A stretch of 33,352 nt of DNA, taken from positions 1 to 33,352 of the forward strand of contig NZ_JAAFKD010000047.1 of the NCBI RefSeq assembly GCF_013299165.1, in the 5' to 3' direction. Below the pieces are notes generated by a model. That model did not search any database. It saw only the letters and a program-made list of their open reading frames with translations, and was not told the DNA's origin. This stretch comes from Microcoleus sp. bin38.metabat.b11b12b14.051 (lineage in GTDB: Bacteria > Cyanobacteriota > Cyanobacteriia > Cyanobacteriales > Microcoleaceae). Both the position numbers and the translations under genes were made by a program. Shown here piece by piece: positions 15,750-23,770 of this stretch; the first letter of the stretch is position 1, and each line of letters starts with the position of its first letter.

Positions 15750-16679
15750 TTAAATGGCAAACTTTTCAGTAATGCTGAAATCGTCTAAAGCCAACTTGAT
15801 ACTAAAATTTTCTCCCGGTTCTGCCTTCAATTCAAATATCAACTTTTCGGTTTTATTTGCTTTAGCTTGCATCACGGTTTCGCCTCCACCATCGATCACC
15901 ATCAACTGCAAATCGCTGGGCAGATTGGTTTGACCGTTTGTGGGATAAACCTCTATCGAAATATCGATATCCGGTTCGTCTGTTGTCATCAATCCCACAA
16001 ATAAAGCTACTTGCTCTTTTCCCCGCTCTAAGTTAAGCAATTTGCCTCGCTTGACTGGCAGAGTTTTACTGATAGAAGCATGGCTTGCTAAAACTTGAGG
16101 ACTGCGGAAAGCGAATTGCAATTCGGGTTTTGACTCGAACAGCGTTTGTGCTGTCTGCCAACCGGTATCAAAAACATTTTGCAACCACTGACTGAGATTT
16201 ACAGGTTTGAGTCCGTCTAAATAGTCTAGCAGTTGGTCGATCGATTTTAACTCGGTCACTGGAATTTGTTCTCGATCGGCTGTTGGCACAAATCCCAGCA
16301 ACTTCGCGTCAAGGAGCGATTGAGCTATCTCTACGGCGATGTAACCAATTCTGTCCGATCGCACTTCTGTCGGAATCGAGACAAAATCTTCACCCTCGCG
16401 CATCCAGCGGCACTCAAATTTGCCAATATTTTTGACATCCAAATCCGCGACATCCATAAATTTCTGAACTACAGGATTCCAAATATCGCTAGCGGCCAAA
16501 TCAGTCTCTATTTCCATGCACTGAAAGTAAAAATCGACTGCGTGCACTGCCAAAGCATTCAGATAAACCTGTTTAGCTTTTTTCGAGTCACTTTGTTGCT
16601 GGGAAAGGGTTTGAGCGCTGTGGTGTGCTGCTGGGGCGATCGGAATTGTCCAAACAAAATCAATTGGTGTATTATTCAT
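15750..16679 (-). CDS. DUF1822 family protein
   Basis: A 309-aa cytosolic protein of the cyanobacterial DUF1822 family, judged from the N-terminal block KKAKQVYLNALAVHAVDFYF and the central IGYIAVEIAQSLLDAKLLGF. The C-terminal half is beta-rich (VALFVGLMTTDEPDIDISIE, LMVIDGGGETVMQA, GENFSIKLALDDFSITEKF), suggesting a binding sandwich. Function is unknown. It sits between a sigma-factor-like gene (31 bp upstream) and the CHAT-CHASE2 gene (25 bp downstream), so it is probably a partner in the same signalling unit. A role such as anti-sigma factor or CHAT substrate is conjecture. Confidence 0.85.
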   Translation of the reverse strand: MNNTPIDFVWTIPIAPAAHHSAQTLSQQQSDSKKAKQVYLNALAVHAVDFYFQCMEIETDLAASDIWNPVVQKFMDVADLDVKNIGKFECRWMREGEDFVSIPTEVRSDRIGYIAVEIAQSLLDAKLLGFVPTADREQIPVTELKSIDQLLDYLDGLKPVNLSQWLQNVFDTGWQTAQTLFESKPELQFAFRSPQVLASHASISKTLPVKRGKLLNLERGKEQVALFVGLMTTDEPDIDISIEVYPTNGQTNLPSDLQLMVIDGGGETVMQAKANKTEKLIFELKAEPGENFSIKLALDDFSITEKFAI

Positions 16680-16710
16680 GATCCATCTCTGCTGTTTGCT
16701 GTTAAATGTC

Positions 16711-17352
16711 CTATAAGTATTCTCTGAATCTGGGCGTGAATTTAGCGAAACACCTCCGGTAAAAACTGCTTAAAGTTGAAACACCTACCCCCAATTCGGC
16801 GGATATCTGCTCCCAACTTACATCTTCTATCTCTCTCTTCACCAGCAACAACTGAAAATTGACCTGCGGGTGCTTTCTACTGACTTCGCCTTTGAAAACA
16901 TCCCCAGGATCTTCTTCAATCATCTCGATCAGAGCTTTGGCGAGTCGGTCGGCTTCATCTTCCTGTTGATTGGTTTTCCCATCAAAAAAAGCATCGATAT
17001 CTTTATAGTATGAACGTTTGAAGTCGCTGCGACCTATAACTCTAGGTGTAGCTTGTTGAAAACATTTAATCATCAAGAAATTCACCCACTGGCTCACCTC
17101 TTTTTCCGGTCGGTAGTTCTTAATTTCCCGACAGATGCGTAACATTAAATCTTGGTAGGCTTCTGCACAGATTTCCTGATAAATTTCCCGGGTGAAATTG
17201 AGATTTCTGGGAAAATTTACAATTTTATATGTTTGAATGTCCATTACTAATGTACTTACAGCTTTCTGTCGTTCAACAGTTTGAGGTTGGTGATTTTGAG
17301 CAGCTATGGCTAGCTGTTTTAGCCGATCGTCAATTTCATCCTTACTAGGCAT
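16711..17352 (-). CDS. Sigma-70-like (ECF-type) regulatory protein
   Basis: A 213-aa protein with the layout of a divergent sigma factor. A helical region around residues 45-125 (EIYQEICAEAYQDLMLRICREIKNYRP...QWVNFLMIKCFQQA) resembles region 2. A C-terminal helix-turn-helix, DVSWEQISAELGVGVSTLSSFYRRCF (about 176-201), resembles region 4. The -10 recognition motifs are weak, so promoter specificity or even sigma activity is uncertain. The ATG at 17352 is preferred to a TTG four codons earlier because GGAA lies six bases upstream of it. It is the first gene of the operon with DUF1822 and CHAT-CHASE2, an arrangement I know from other cyanobacteria. Confidence 0.7.
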   Translation of the reverse strand: MPSKDEIDDRLKQLAIAAQNHQPQTVERQKAVSTLVMDIQTYKIVNFPRNLNFTREIYQEICAEAYQDLMLRICREIKNYRPEKEVSQWVNFLMIKCFQQATPRVIGRSDFKRSYYKDIDAFFDGKTNQQEDEADRLAKALIEMIEEDPGDVFKGEVSRKHPQVNFQLLLVKREIEDVSWEQISAELGVGVSTLSSFYRRCFAKFTPRFREYL

Positions 17353-17689
17353 CTCTTGTTCCAAGGGTACTCAGAAAAATGGTCTGCAACCAGCGATGCA
17401 GGCTGCTGGAGTTCAGCTAATTCTCTCACCAACAGCCCCTGTGCGGCGGCTACCGGGAGAGCGATCGCCTCCTCTGCAATGCCTTCTATTCGTTTATCTG
17501 TCGGGATCTGCGATTTTTACGCAAAACCCAAGGTAATTTACAAAACTTTACATAAATCGCCAATTTCTGGGTTGCGGGGGCTGGAGTTGGTGCGTCAGGA
17601 ATCAAGCGGTGCTTGTGACACAGCCTTACGGAGATGTTTGGCGTTGGTGTGGAATGTTATAAGTAGAAGAAAGAAGAAAGAAATAAGAA

Positions 17690-17732
17690 GGAAGAAGGAA
17701 GAAGGAAGAAGGAAGAAGGAAGAAGGAAGAAG
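17690..17732. repeat. Heptanucleotide tandem repeat (ggaagaa)n
   Basis: About six direct copies of the 7-mer ggaagaa, preceded by a degenerate purine tract from 17664. Short tandemly repeated heptamers are typical of filamentous cyanobacterial intergenic DNA. Copy number is likely variable between strains. Confidence 0.9.
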
Positions 17733-17755
17733 ACAGGCAGGGCAAGCTTGAAAGT

Positions 17756-17968
17756 AATTCATATTTGATGTTTAATTAAGTGGATTTAGTCGATCGAGTA
17801 GCGGTAGGGTGCGTCGCACGAGAACAATTCCTCGCATTTCACGCCAGATATCATAGATCCGCACCTTACACATTGGGCGGACGAAACAAACTCAACAATT
17901 TTACTGTAGCAAGCTTTTTTCTAAATGGTATAATTCATATTTGATGTTTAATTAAGTGGATTTAGTCG
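17756..17968. repeat. Perfect 37-bp direct repeats 176 bp apart
   Basis: The sequence starting aattcatatttgatgttta is found identically at 17756-17792 and 17932-17968 (ending ggatttagtcg). Between them lie 139 bp holding an inverted repeat pair (ggtgcgtcgcacg; gatccgcacctta). The pattern could mark a small insertion with long duplication, or a deletion/duplication product. No coding content. Confidence 0.85.
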
Positions 17969-18149
17969 CTCGGGCTTGCAGCACAGTTAAGTATTCGCAT
18001 ATAGCGCCGCCAACTGCCCTATTAATGCCACTTCTAAAAAAGAATGTAACTTGAGGAAATCTCCAAACCTTTATTTAATCGGTTATTCCCAATTCTTTAA
18101 TCTTAAATCCAAAAATCGCATATCGAAAAAGGCACAACCGTCCCAAATC

Positions 18150-19571
18150 ATGCAGCACCAATCTCAGCAGCACCGCCAAAAACACGCGACTCAGAAAAAA
18201 CTTAAAACAGCTATTTTTTACTGGTTGACAGCAATATTTTTCTGCTGGAGTTCCGCGAACCTCGCGACAATTGCCCAAAAACCAGACCCAGGCGGACTGA
18301 ACGGGCAAGAAATGAGAAATTTGCTCGATCGCGGAAACCTCACCGAAGCCGTCAGCAGAATCGAAAAAGACTGGGAAGAAGACTATCAAACATACTTGCA
18401 ACAAGACTTTGCCACCCGGGAAAAAACCGCCCAAGCAATATCAAAAACTCTCTCGCGCCTAGCAGTTCAAACCAAGAAAAAACCAGCTTTAATTTACGCC
18501 ATCCCGCGTACAGATCAACTAGAACTAATTTTAATCTTGCCCGATCGCCCGCCCATACTCCGCAGCGTTCCGTCAGCCAAACAACAGATACTGCTGGCAG
18601 CAGTCAAAGAATTAAGCAGCGAAATCACCAACCAAGTAAAAATCAACACCACCAGCTATCTCGAACCAGCCCAAAAACTTTATCAATGGATAATTTCACC
18701 CCTAGAAATCGATTTGCAACTCGCAAAAATTGAAACATTGCTGTTCTGCGTCGGCGAAGGTTTGCGAACCGTACCCCTAGCAGCAATGCACGACGGAAAG
18801 CAATTTCTGATCCAAAAATATAGCATGGCGCGGATTCCGGCATTCAAGCTGACAGACATCAATTATGCCGATCTCAAAAACTCCCAGGTATTAGCAATGG
18901 GAGCAGCAATTTTCTCGGAAACGGCGAACAAAGAACCGCTCCCGGCAGTCCCGTTAGAATTAAGTGCGATCGCCCGACAGTGGCCCGGCCAATCCTTTGT
19001 CAACGAAGATTTTACCATCGTCAACTTGCAATCGCAGCGACTGCAACAAAGATACGGCATCATCCACCTCGCCACCCACGCGGAATTCCGCCCGGGATCT
19101 GCTGATAACTCCTACATTCAATTTTGGGATACGCAACTCAAATTTTCTCAAATGAAAGATTTGAAATGGAACAATCCGCCGCTGGAACTGTTAGTATTGA
19201 GCGCCTGTAGAACAGCTTTGGGAGACAGAGAAGCGGAACTCGGATTTGCCGGTTTAGCGCTGCAATCGGGAGCAAAATCTGCCCTCGCCAGCTTGTGGTA
19301 TGTGTCAGATGCAGGGACTCTGGCGCTGATGACTGAGTTTTATCAGCAGTTAAAAGTCAGCAAACCTCAAGCTCCTCCAATGATTAAAGCTGAAGCTATG
19401 CGACAAGCACAAATTGCGGCGATCGAAGGTAAACTCACCATCGAAAATCGGCAATTGCGAACTTCTCGGGGCGAAACTTCTTTACCTCCCTCTATTCCCA
19501 AACTCGACAGCAAAGATTTATCGCATCCTTATTATTGGGCTGCTTTTAGTATGATTGGCAGTCCTTGGTAA
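18150..19571 (+). CDS. Exported CHAT-domain (caspase-like) protein
   Basis: A 473-aa protein from ATG at 18150; a TTG 33 codons upstream is a weaker start. Residues 16-43 are a basic stretch plus hydrophobic core (KKLKTAIFYWLTAIFFCW) resembling a signal peptide or anchor, so the rest is probably periplasmic. Residues about 50-110 are helical, and the CHAT domain runs from about 190 to the end. The candidate catalytic pair is His310 in GIIHLATHAEF and Cys353 in LLVLSACRTALG, with FAGLALQSGAKSALASLW and HPYYWAAFSMIG also diagnostic. TPR repeats, usual upstream of CHAT, are absent or reduced. It diverges from the operon containing CHAT-CHASE2. Its substrate is unknown. Confidence 0.92.
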   Translation: MQHQSQQHRQKHATQKKLKTAIFYWLTAIFFCWSSANLATIAQKPDPGGLNGQEMRNLLDRGNLTEAVSRIEKDWEEDYQTYLQQDFATREKTAQAISKTLSRLAVQTKKKPALIYAIPRTDQLELILILPDRPPILRSVPSAKQQILLAAVKELSSEITNQVKINTTSYLEPAQKLYQWIISPLEIDLQLAKIETLLFCVGEGLRTVPLAAMHDGKQFLIQKYSMARIPAFKLTDINYADLKNSQVLAMGAAIFSETANKEPLPAVPLELSAIARQWPGQSFVNEDFTIVNLQSQRLQQRYGIIHLATHAEFRPGSADNSYIQFWDTQLKFSQMKDLKWNNPPLELLVLSACRTALGDREAELGFAGLALQSGAKSALASLWYVSDAGTLALMTEFYQQLKVSKPQAPPMIKAEAMRQAQIAAIEGKLTIENRQLRTSRGETSLPPSIPKLDSKDLSHPYYWAAFSMIGSPW

Positions 19572-19680
19572 TGGTGAGGGAGAAGCAGGCTCTCCGGCCT
19601 ATTTCACAATGCGATATCTGTAGGGAAACGGCATTGCTCAAGGCGTATCAAATTAAGACTAAAATCTTTGATAGGACTTA

Positions 19681-19978
19681 TGCGCGGGTAGTCAGAAACC
19701 GGGTTTTTTAGAGAATACTTGGTTATGATGCGCTGATTTCTCCAAAAACCCGGTTTCTTTGTCGGAGTGCGTCTAGGAATGCGCGGGTGGTCAGAAACCG
19801 GGTTTTTTAGAGAATACTTGGTTATGATGCGCTGATTTCTCCAAAAACCCGGTTTCTTTATCGGAGTGCGTCTAGGAATGCGCGGGTAGTCAGAAACCGG
19901 GTTTTTCCCTTGAATACTTGGTTGTGATGCGCTGATTTATCCAAAAACCCGGTTTCTTTGTCGGAGTGCGCCCAGGAA
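19681..19978. repeat. Three tandem 99-bp repeats, each with a long inverted repeat
   Basis: Units start at 19681, 19780 and 19879, an exact 99-bp period. Each has tgcgcgggt, then cagaaaccgggttttt, a spacer of about 30 bp (tacttggttatgatgcgctg) and aaaaacccggtttct, so each folds into a hairpin with arms of about 14 bp. The second is nearly identical to the first; the third differs in the spacer (cccttgaatac). No frame runs through it convincingly. Confidence 0.93.
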
Positions 19979-19993
19979 TGTTTGATAAAAGTC

Positions 19994-20101
19994 GATCGCC
20001 CCCCTGCGAGCGATCGCACTTCACGAGAATTCTCAGAAATACCTGTAGGAAAACGTTGTTATATTGTCCGGGGCGGGTCGATCGGGCGCAGGGGGGCGAT
20101 C
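19994..20101. repeat. 15-bp perfect inverted repeat enclosing 78 bp
   Basis: gatcgcccccctgcg (19994-20008) pairs with cgcaggggggcgatc (20087-20101). The arms contain HIP1-like half sites and an unusual C6/G6 run. It lies 160 bp upstream of the large Pro/Glu-rich protein gene and may be a MITE-like relic or a leader structure. The remaining DNA to 20259 shows nothing else. Confidence 0.7.
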
Positions 20102-20259
20102 CAATAGCTGCAAGCTTCGCTCTTGGGGCGATCGGGTTTGTTGACTGAGACCAATGATAGGCTATAAAACATAAAGTAATTAAATATCTGTAGCTGTCGC
20201 TCAAGCAACCACTGCCAACCGGTGACGAATCAAGCGGGAGCATTTAAGGGAAAACAAAC

Positions 20260-22371
20260 ATGAAAAAATTAGAATTTTTGCTACAGAAAGAAGGCGATCG
20301 CGCCTGGTTGCCCTTAGAAAGCCCCGACGTGGAAATTCTAGAAGGCAAATATCGCGTCGTTGCTCGGATTCAGCACCCCAACACCGACATCGAAATTCGC
20401 ATCACCCACACATCCTTCGACGAAACAGCGCCCCAGCGCAAAGTCCAAAGCAGATATGCCCGCACCAATCCCGAAGGATTAGTCGTGATTATTCCCTACA
20501 CGCGTCTGAAACCTGGAATGTGGGAACTCTCCTGCTTGCCAGATCCCAAATCAACCCCAGCAAAACCTTGGCAGTACGGGGTGCAATTAGAAGTATTGCC
20601 CGCAGAATCGGAAACCTCCGAACCCCTGCCGCCAGAATTCTCCGAAGATGCCACAAGCGCAGCCCCAGAAAATGCTTCCTCTGTCGATCGCGCGACGCCA
20701 CAAATCCCCGCACCAGTCGATCGGCCCGCACCGCCCCAAATCCCAGCAGCCGCATTAGCACCCCAAACGACCAAAATCTATCAATTCCCCCTTCCCCAAA
20801 CTCCTCAGCCGCCCAAACCCCCAGTCCAACTCGAACTCGAACTCGTGCTCGATCGAGAAACCTTCGTGACTCAACTCGGCCGCCCCTTAATCATTTCCGG
20901 CAAAATCGACATTCCCCAACCAACCCAAAAAACCAGAAAAACAGCAACTCTCATCCCCGAATCCCAAACCCTAGAACTCCAAAAACTCATCGGTTCAGCA
21001 CAACTACAAATTTACCTGCGCGATCCGCAAACCTCAAAAATACTCGCCCAAATCGAGCAGCCGATGCCAGAACAAGCTCCCCCCTGCATCTTTGCCTGCG
21101 TCACCTACATCTCAACCGAGTGCAAAAGCCGCCTAATTTTAGGAGAAGCAATACTCAGCAGCGGCGGCGTCACCCTAGCCACCAAACTATTCACAATTAC
21201 AGCCCGTTTAGAGCATCTTCTTGAAGTAATTAAAGAGAATTTCATCGAAGAAAAGCATCAAGCCGAACCCTCAGAAACAGCAGCCCAACCGCCTCGGAGC
21301 GAAACACATCCATCCTTCCTCCGGCTAGTACAAAAATCCTTAGATTTGCCATCCCCAACCAATGAATCCCCAACAAATGAATCGCCAAGCAACGAATCTC
21401 TACCGCCTCAACTGAATACCCGTCAGACTCCCAGTGCCGGCGGTCTAGAATTGCCTGCATTCGGTAACAAACTGCCCGACAGCAGCCGATCGCAATTGCT
21501 ATCAGAAATCTCCAATTCCCCTAAAACTACCGCAGGGGCGATCGACCAACCAGCCAAACCTTTAGACCTGCCAACAGCCCCAGAAACGGCCGATATTCGG
21601 GCGATCGACCAAAAACCCGAAAATACCCCAGAACCACAAATAACAGCCCCAGAAACTCCGCCAGCACCCTCAAAACAAGCATTTCAAACCCTCAAAGTCG
21701 AAAATAGATTTTGGTCGAGGCTGAGTTCCCTAGCCAGCAACGGCGAATCCCCCGAATGGCTCAAAGCAACCACCCTGTCGCCAACTCCAAAAGCCACCAG
21801 CAATAGCAGCGACGGCATCGCCACCGTGGCAGAAAGCAGCCTCACCGAGCAGCCACCCGCAGCCAGCGAAACCATTGCCGAACCCGAACATACAGGCCCA
21901 GAAGCCAGAGAATTTGTAGTTTTTGACGAGCCCCCGCAGCCGAGAAAAGCGGCTGAAAAAACTGCAAAACTCGAAACAGAAGTAACTCCCCCAACTCCCT
22001 ACGTTTTGCCAGAAGACGAGTTAGTACCGATGCCGGTTCTGGAATTGCCACGCGCCGACATCCTGGCGGGCCAGGCTGTAACAGTGAAAGTGCAACTGCC
22101 GGAATTAATGCCCCGAATTTATGTAAAAGTGTGGGTGTTCGATCGACAAACCTACCTAATTCTCGACGGGCCGCGCTGGATTACCGAATTTACAGCTACC
22201 GGGCTGGGAAATATGCGATCGAGTATCGAGTTAGAGATTCCCTACGGCTGCATGGAAATCGAATTTGAGGCGATCGCCGTGGAAATGCAAACTCAGCGGG
22301 AAAGTCACAAAGTCAGCGTTCACCGCCAAGTTTTGCCCCCAGCCGGCCCCATTTTACCTCTGCATGAGTGA
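20260..22371 (+). CDS. Large conserved-type protein, two folded ends and a Pro/Glu-rich linker
   Basis: A 703-aa protein with no family that I can name. Residues 1-112 form a beta-rich domain (EGKYRVVARIQHPNTDIEIRI, GLVVIIPYTRLKPGMWELSCL). A second folded block at about 190-330 (LELVLDRETFVTQLGRPLIISG, QLQIYLRDPQTSKILAQIEQ) reads like an immunoglobulin-like sandwich. Residues 335-590 are a low-complexity Pro/Glu/Thr/Ser linker with tandem SPTNESPTNESPSNES. The last ~110 residues (PMPVLELPRADILAGQAVTVKVQLPEL...IYVKVWVFDRQTYL) form another beta domain. No signal peptide or membrane helix is seen. ATG at 20260 follows aaggg. Possibly a surface-organising or scaffold protein; this is a guess. Confidence 0.8.
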   Translation: MKKLEFLLQKEGDRAWLPLESPDVEILEGKYRVVARIQHPNTDIEIRITHTSFDETAPQRKVQSRYARTNPEGLVVIIPYTRLKPGMWELSCLPDPKSTPAKPWQYGVQLEVLPAESETSEPLPPEFSEDATSAAPENASSVDRATPQIPAPVDRPAPPQIPAAALAPQTTKIYQFPLPQTPQPPKPPVQLELELVLDRETFVTQLGRPLIISGKIDIPQPTQKTRKTATLIPESQTLELQKLIGSAQLQIYLRDPQTSKILAQIEQPMPEQAPPCIFACVTYISTECKSRLILGEAILSSGGVTLATKLFTITARLEHLLEVIKENFIEEKHQAEPSETAAQPPRSETHPSFLRLVQKSLDLPSPTNESPTNESPSNESLPPQLNTRQTPSAGGLELPAFGNKLPDSSRSQLLSEISNSPKTTAGAIDQPAKPLDLPTAPETADIRAIDQKPENTPEPQITAPETPPAPSKQAFQTLKVENRFWSRLSSLASNGESPEWLKATTLSPTPKATSNSSDGIATVAESSLTEQPPAASETIAEPEHTGPEAREFVVFDEPPQPRKAAEKTAKLETEVTPPTPYVLPEDELVPMPVLELPRADILAGQAVTVKVQLPELMPRIYVKVWVFDRQTYLILDGPRWITEFTATGLGNMRSSIELEIPYGCMEIEFEAIAVEMQTQRESHKVSVHRQVLPPAGPILPLHE

Positions 22372-22422
22372 GCGGGCGATCGAGTCAAATGATCTGAATT
22401 TGGCGGCGAGAAATCTAGGAAT

Positions 22423-22524
22423 AAGCTGTTGCGGCATTTAAATTGTATATCAAAAAACCATCAAAGTCTTGTGGGGTGGGCGTCCCGCCCGCTCTGAATA
22501 TGCAATTTAAATGCGCGACAGCAT
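22423..22524. repeat. Inverted-repeat element, copy 2
   Basis: Left end aagctgttgcggcatttaaa, right end the approximate reverse complement (aatttaaatgcgcgacagc), and centre gtcttgtggggtggg. It matches the element at 11153-11255 in length, ends and centre. Confidence 0.75.
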
Positions 22525-22564
22525 ATTCCCGATTTCTCGCAGCGCGCGTGCCAGTCTCGATCTA

Positions 22565-22660
22565 TAGCAACCTTCTCGGCGGTTAGGACATAAATAACTT
22601 CATGAATAGAGCCGATATCCTTACTGCATCAAACCATTGATGCCCGTTATGCAACTGTCA
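22565..22660 (+). repeat. Dispersed repeat, partner of 12898-12996
   Basis: Contains tagcaacc and ataacttcatgaatagagcc and ends in gttatgcaac. It is the reverse complement of the copy at 12898-12996, with scattered substitutions. Both copies abut short tandem repeats at the gttatgcaac side. Confidence 0.8.
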
Positions 22661-22681
22661 ACTCTTCGACTTCGCTCAGCG

Positions 22682-22795
22682 CAAGCTGTCAACTCTTCGA
22701 CTCCCCTCGACTTCGCGGGCGGGCAAGTCGCGAGCGCGCAAGCTGTCAACTCTTCGACTCCCCTCGACTTCGCGGGCGGGCAAGTCGCGAGCGCG
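22682..22795. repeat. 57-bp direct tandem, two copies
   Basis: Two essentially identical units start with caagctgtcaactcttcg and end agtcgcgagcgcg. They resemble the shorter agcttcgccgaagggttg repeats at 12852-12899, read on the other strand. Confidence 0.85.
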
Positions 22796-22810
22796 CTCTT
22801 CTGTCAACTG

Positions 22811-23764
22811 TCAACTGCTATACTTACCCGCCAACTGCCGAAACTTCTTCTTAAACTTATTCTTATACACGTAGATCGATCGCTGCCAATCCTCAACTTG
22901 CAGCGACATCTGGGCGGCCAAACCCGTGCGCCCCCAAGCATCTTCCTGACACTTGCGGCGGCAAAAATTCATCGGTTCCGAGTAAACTTTAGATGTCGAT
23001 AAACTCGGTTTCGGCCCGCACCAGTGAATCACAGTCGCCGAGGCGCGATCGCCCGCCAGCCCGCTTGACTCCACCGGAAACCGCTTTCGCACCAAATCCT
23101 GGTCAAAATCCGGCACCAACAACTGCATATCCACACTCTGCACTCGCAGCCGGTTTTCTTGCGCCGCCCGGAAAATCATAAAGTTTAAAAACCCCATTTC
23201 TCCGTATTTAAATATCTGCGGATGCGCCGCCGTAAAATCTAAAATTTCTACGTATTCTTCCAAGCTAAAAATGTCGCGCTTCGCAAAAAAAGTACCAGTA
23301 CAAAAATAGTTAGCTTTAAATTTCTGCCAGTTAAAACTGGGGAAATACTTCTCAACGCCCGGAATGTCAAAGAAAAACTTGGAAACATCTGCATCCGAGT
23401 TTTCCTGACAAGGTTGGTCTACAATAAAATCAAAGTCTTGAAAATTAGCAAACTTGAGAACATCGCCCCAGACGATCGTATCGGCATCCAAAACCAGAAA
23501 ATTCGACCAAGGGCTTTCCCAGAAAGCAATCATTTTAGTTTTACCCCAACCAAAACTTCTTTTCCTGAGAACCTCTTGGGACACCGTTGTGCGATCGATA
23601 ACTCGCACGCCGTAGGACTTCTCCAAAGCGCTCACAGAAAACGTACCGTCAATCAACAGACAAATCGGCACATCTCCCAGAAAATATCGGATGCTAGCAC
23701 AACAACCCTTCGCAAACAGATAATCCTGATCGCAGCAAGCAATAATTATACCAAAATCTTCCAT
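22811..23764 (-). CDS. GT-A fold glycosyltransferase (GT8-like)
   Basis: A 317-aa cytosolic enzyme with an N-terminal nucleotide-sugar domain: IIIACCDQDYLFAKGCCASI, CLLIDG, then the metal-binding DxD motif in NFLVLDADTIVWGD (Asp93, Asp95). Later blocks FKANYFCTGTFFAKRDIF and EMGFLNFMIF, and the closing ATVIHWCGPKPSLS, with a His that can bind the metal, fit family GT8-like transferases. The sugar and acceptor are unknown. The gene starts 6 bp after the stop of a GT39-like membrane glycosyltransferase, with GAGGG overlapping that TGA as the ribosome site. The two are an operon, plausibly for surface polysaccharide or glycoprotein. Confidence 0.85.
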   Translation of the reverse strand: MEDFGIIIACCDQDYLFAKGCCASIRYFLGDVPICLLIDGTFSVSALEKSYGVRVIDRTTVSQEVLRKRSFGWGKTKMIAFWESPWSNFLVLDADTIVWGDVLKFANFQDFDFIVDQPCQENSDADVSKFFFDIPGVEKYFPSFNWQKFKANYFCTGTFFAKRDIFSLEEYVEILDFTAAHPQIFKYGEMGFLNFMIFRAAQENRLRVQSVDMQLLVPDFDQDLVRKRFPVESSGLAGDRASATVIHWCGPKPSLSTSKVYSEPMNFCRRKCQEDAWGRTGLAAQMSLQVEDWQRSIYVYKNKFKKKFRQLAGKYSS

Positions 23765-23770
23765 AAACCC

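Larger units (their letters stand above)
17353..18149. other. Divergent intergenic region with tandem and direct repeats
   Basis: About 0.8 kb between the sigma-like operon and the exported CHAT gene; promoters for both must be here. It contains a heptanucleotide tandem (17690-17732), a 37-bp perfect direct repeat (17756-17792 and 17932-17968), and between them an inverted pair gtagggtgcg / cgcaccttac (near 17804 and 17861). Frames across it look non-coding. No clear -35/-10 was identified. Confidence 0.55.
22372..22810. other. Repeat-filled intergenic region
   Basis: Between convergent genes lie three repeat families: the 102-bp inverted-repeat element copy 2 (22423-22524), the dispersed repeat at 22565-22660, and a 57-bp direct tandem (22682-22738 and 22739-22795), preceded by a partial unit. 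The stop codon of the glycosyltransferase (22811-22813) lies in the tcaactg-type repeat tail. No gene is seen. Confidence 0.8.

Noticed and set aside
20520..21224. 234-codon frame inside the Pro/Glu-rich protein gene
   Set aside because: Shadow frame: Arg/Ser/Pro-rich low-complexity translation and no ribosome site; the 703-codon frame has folded-domain character.
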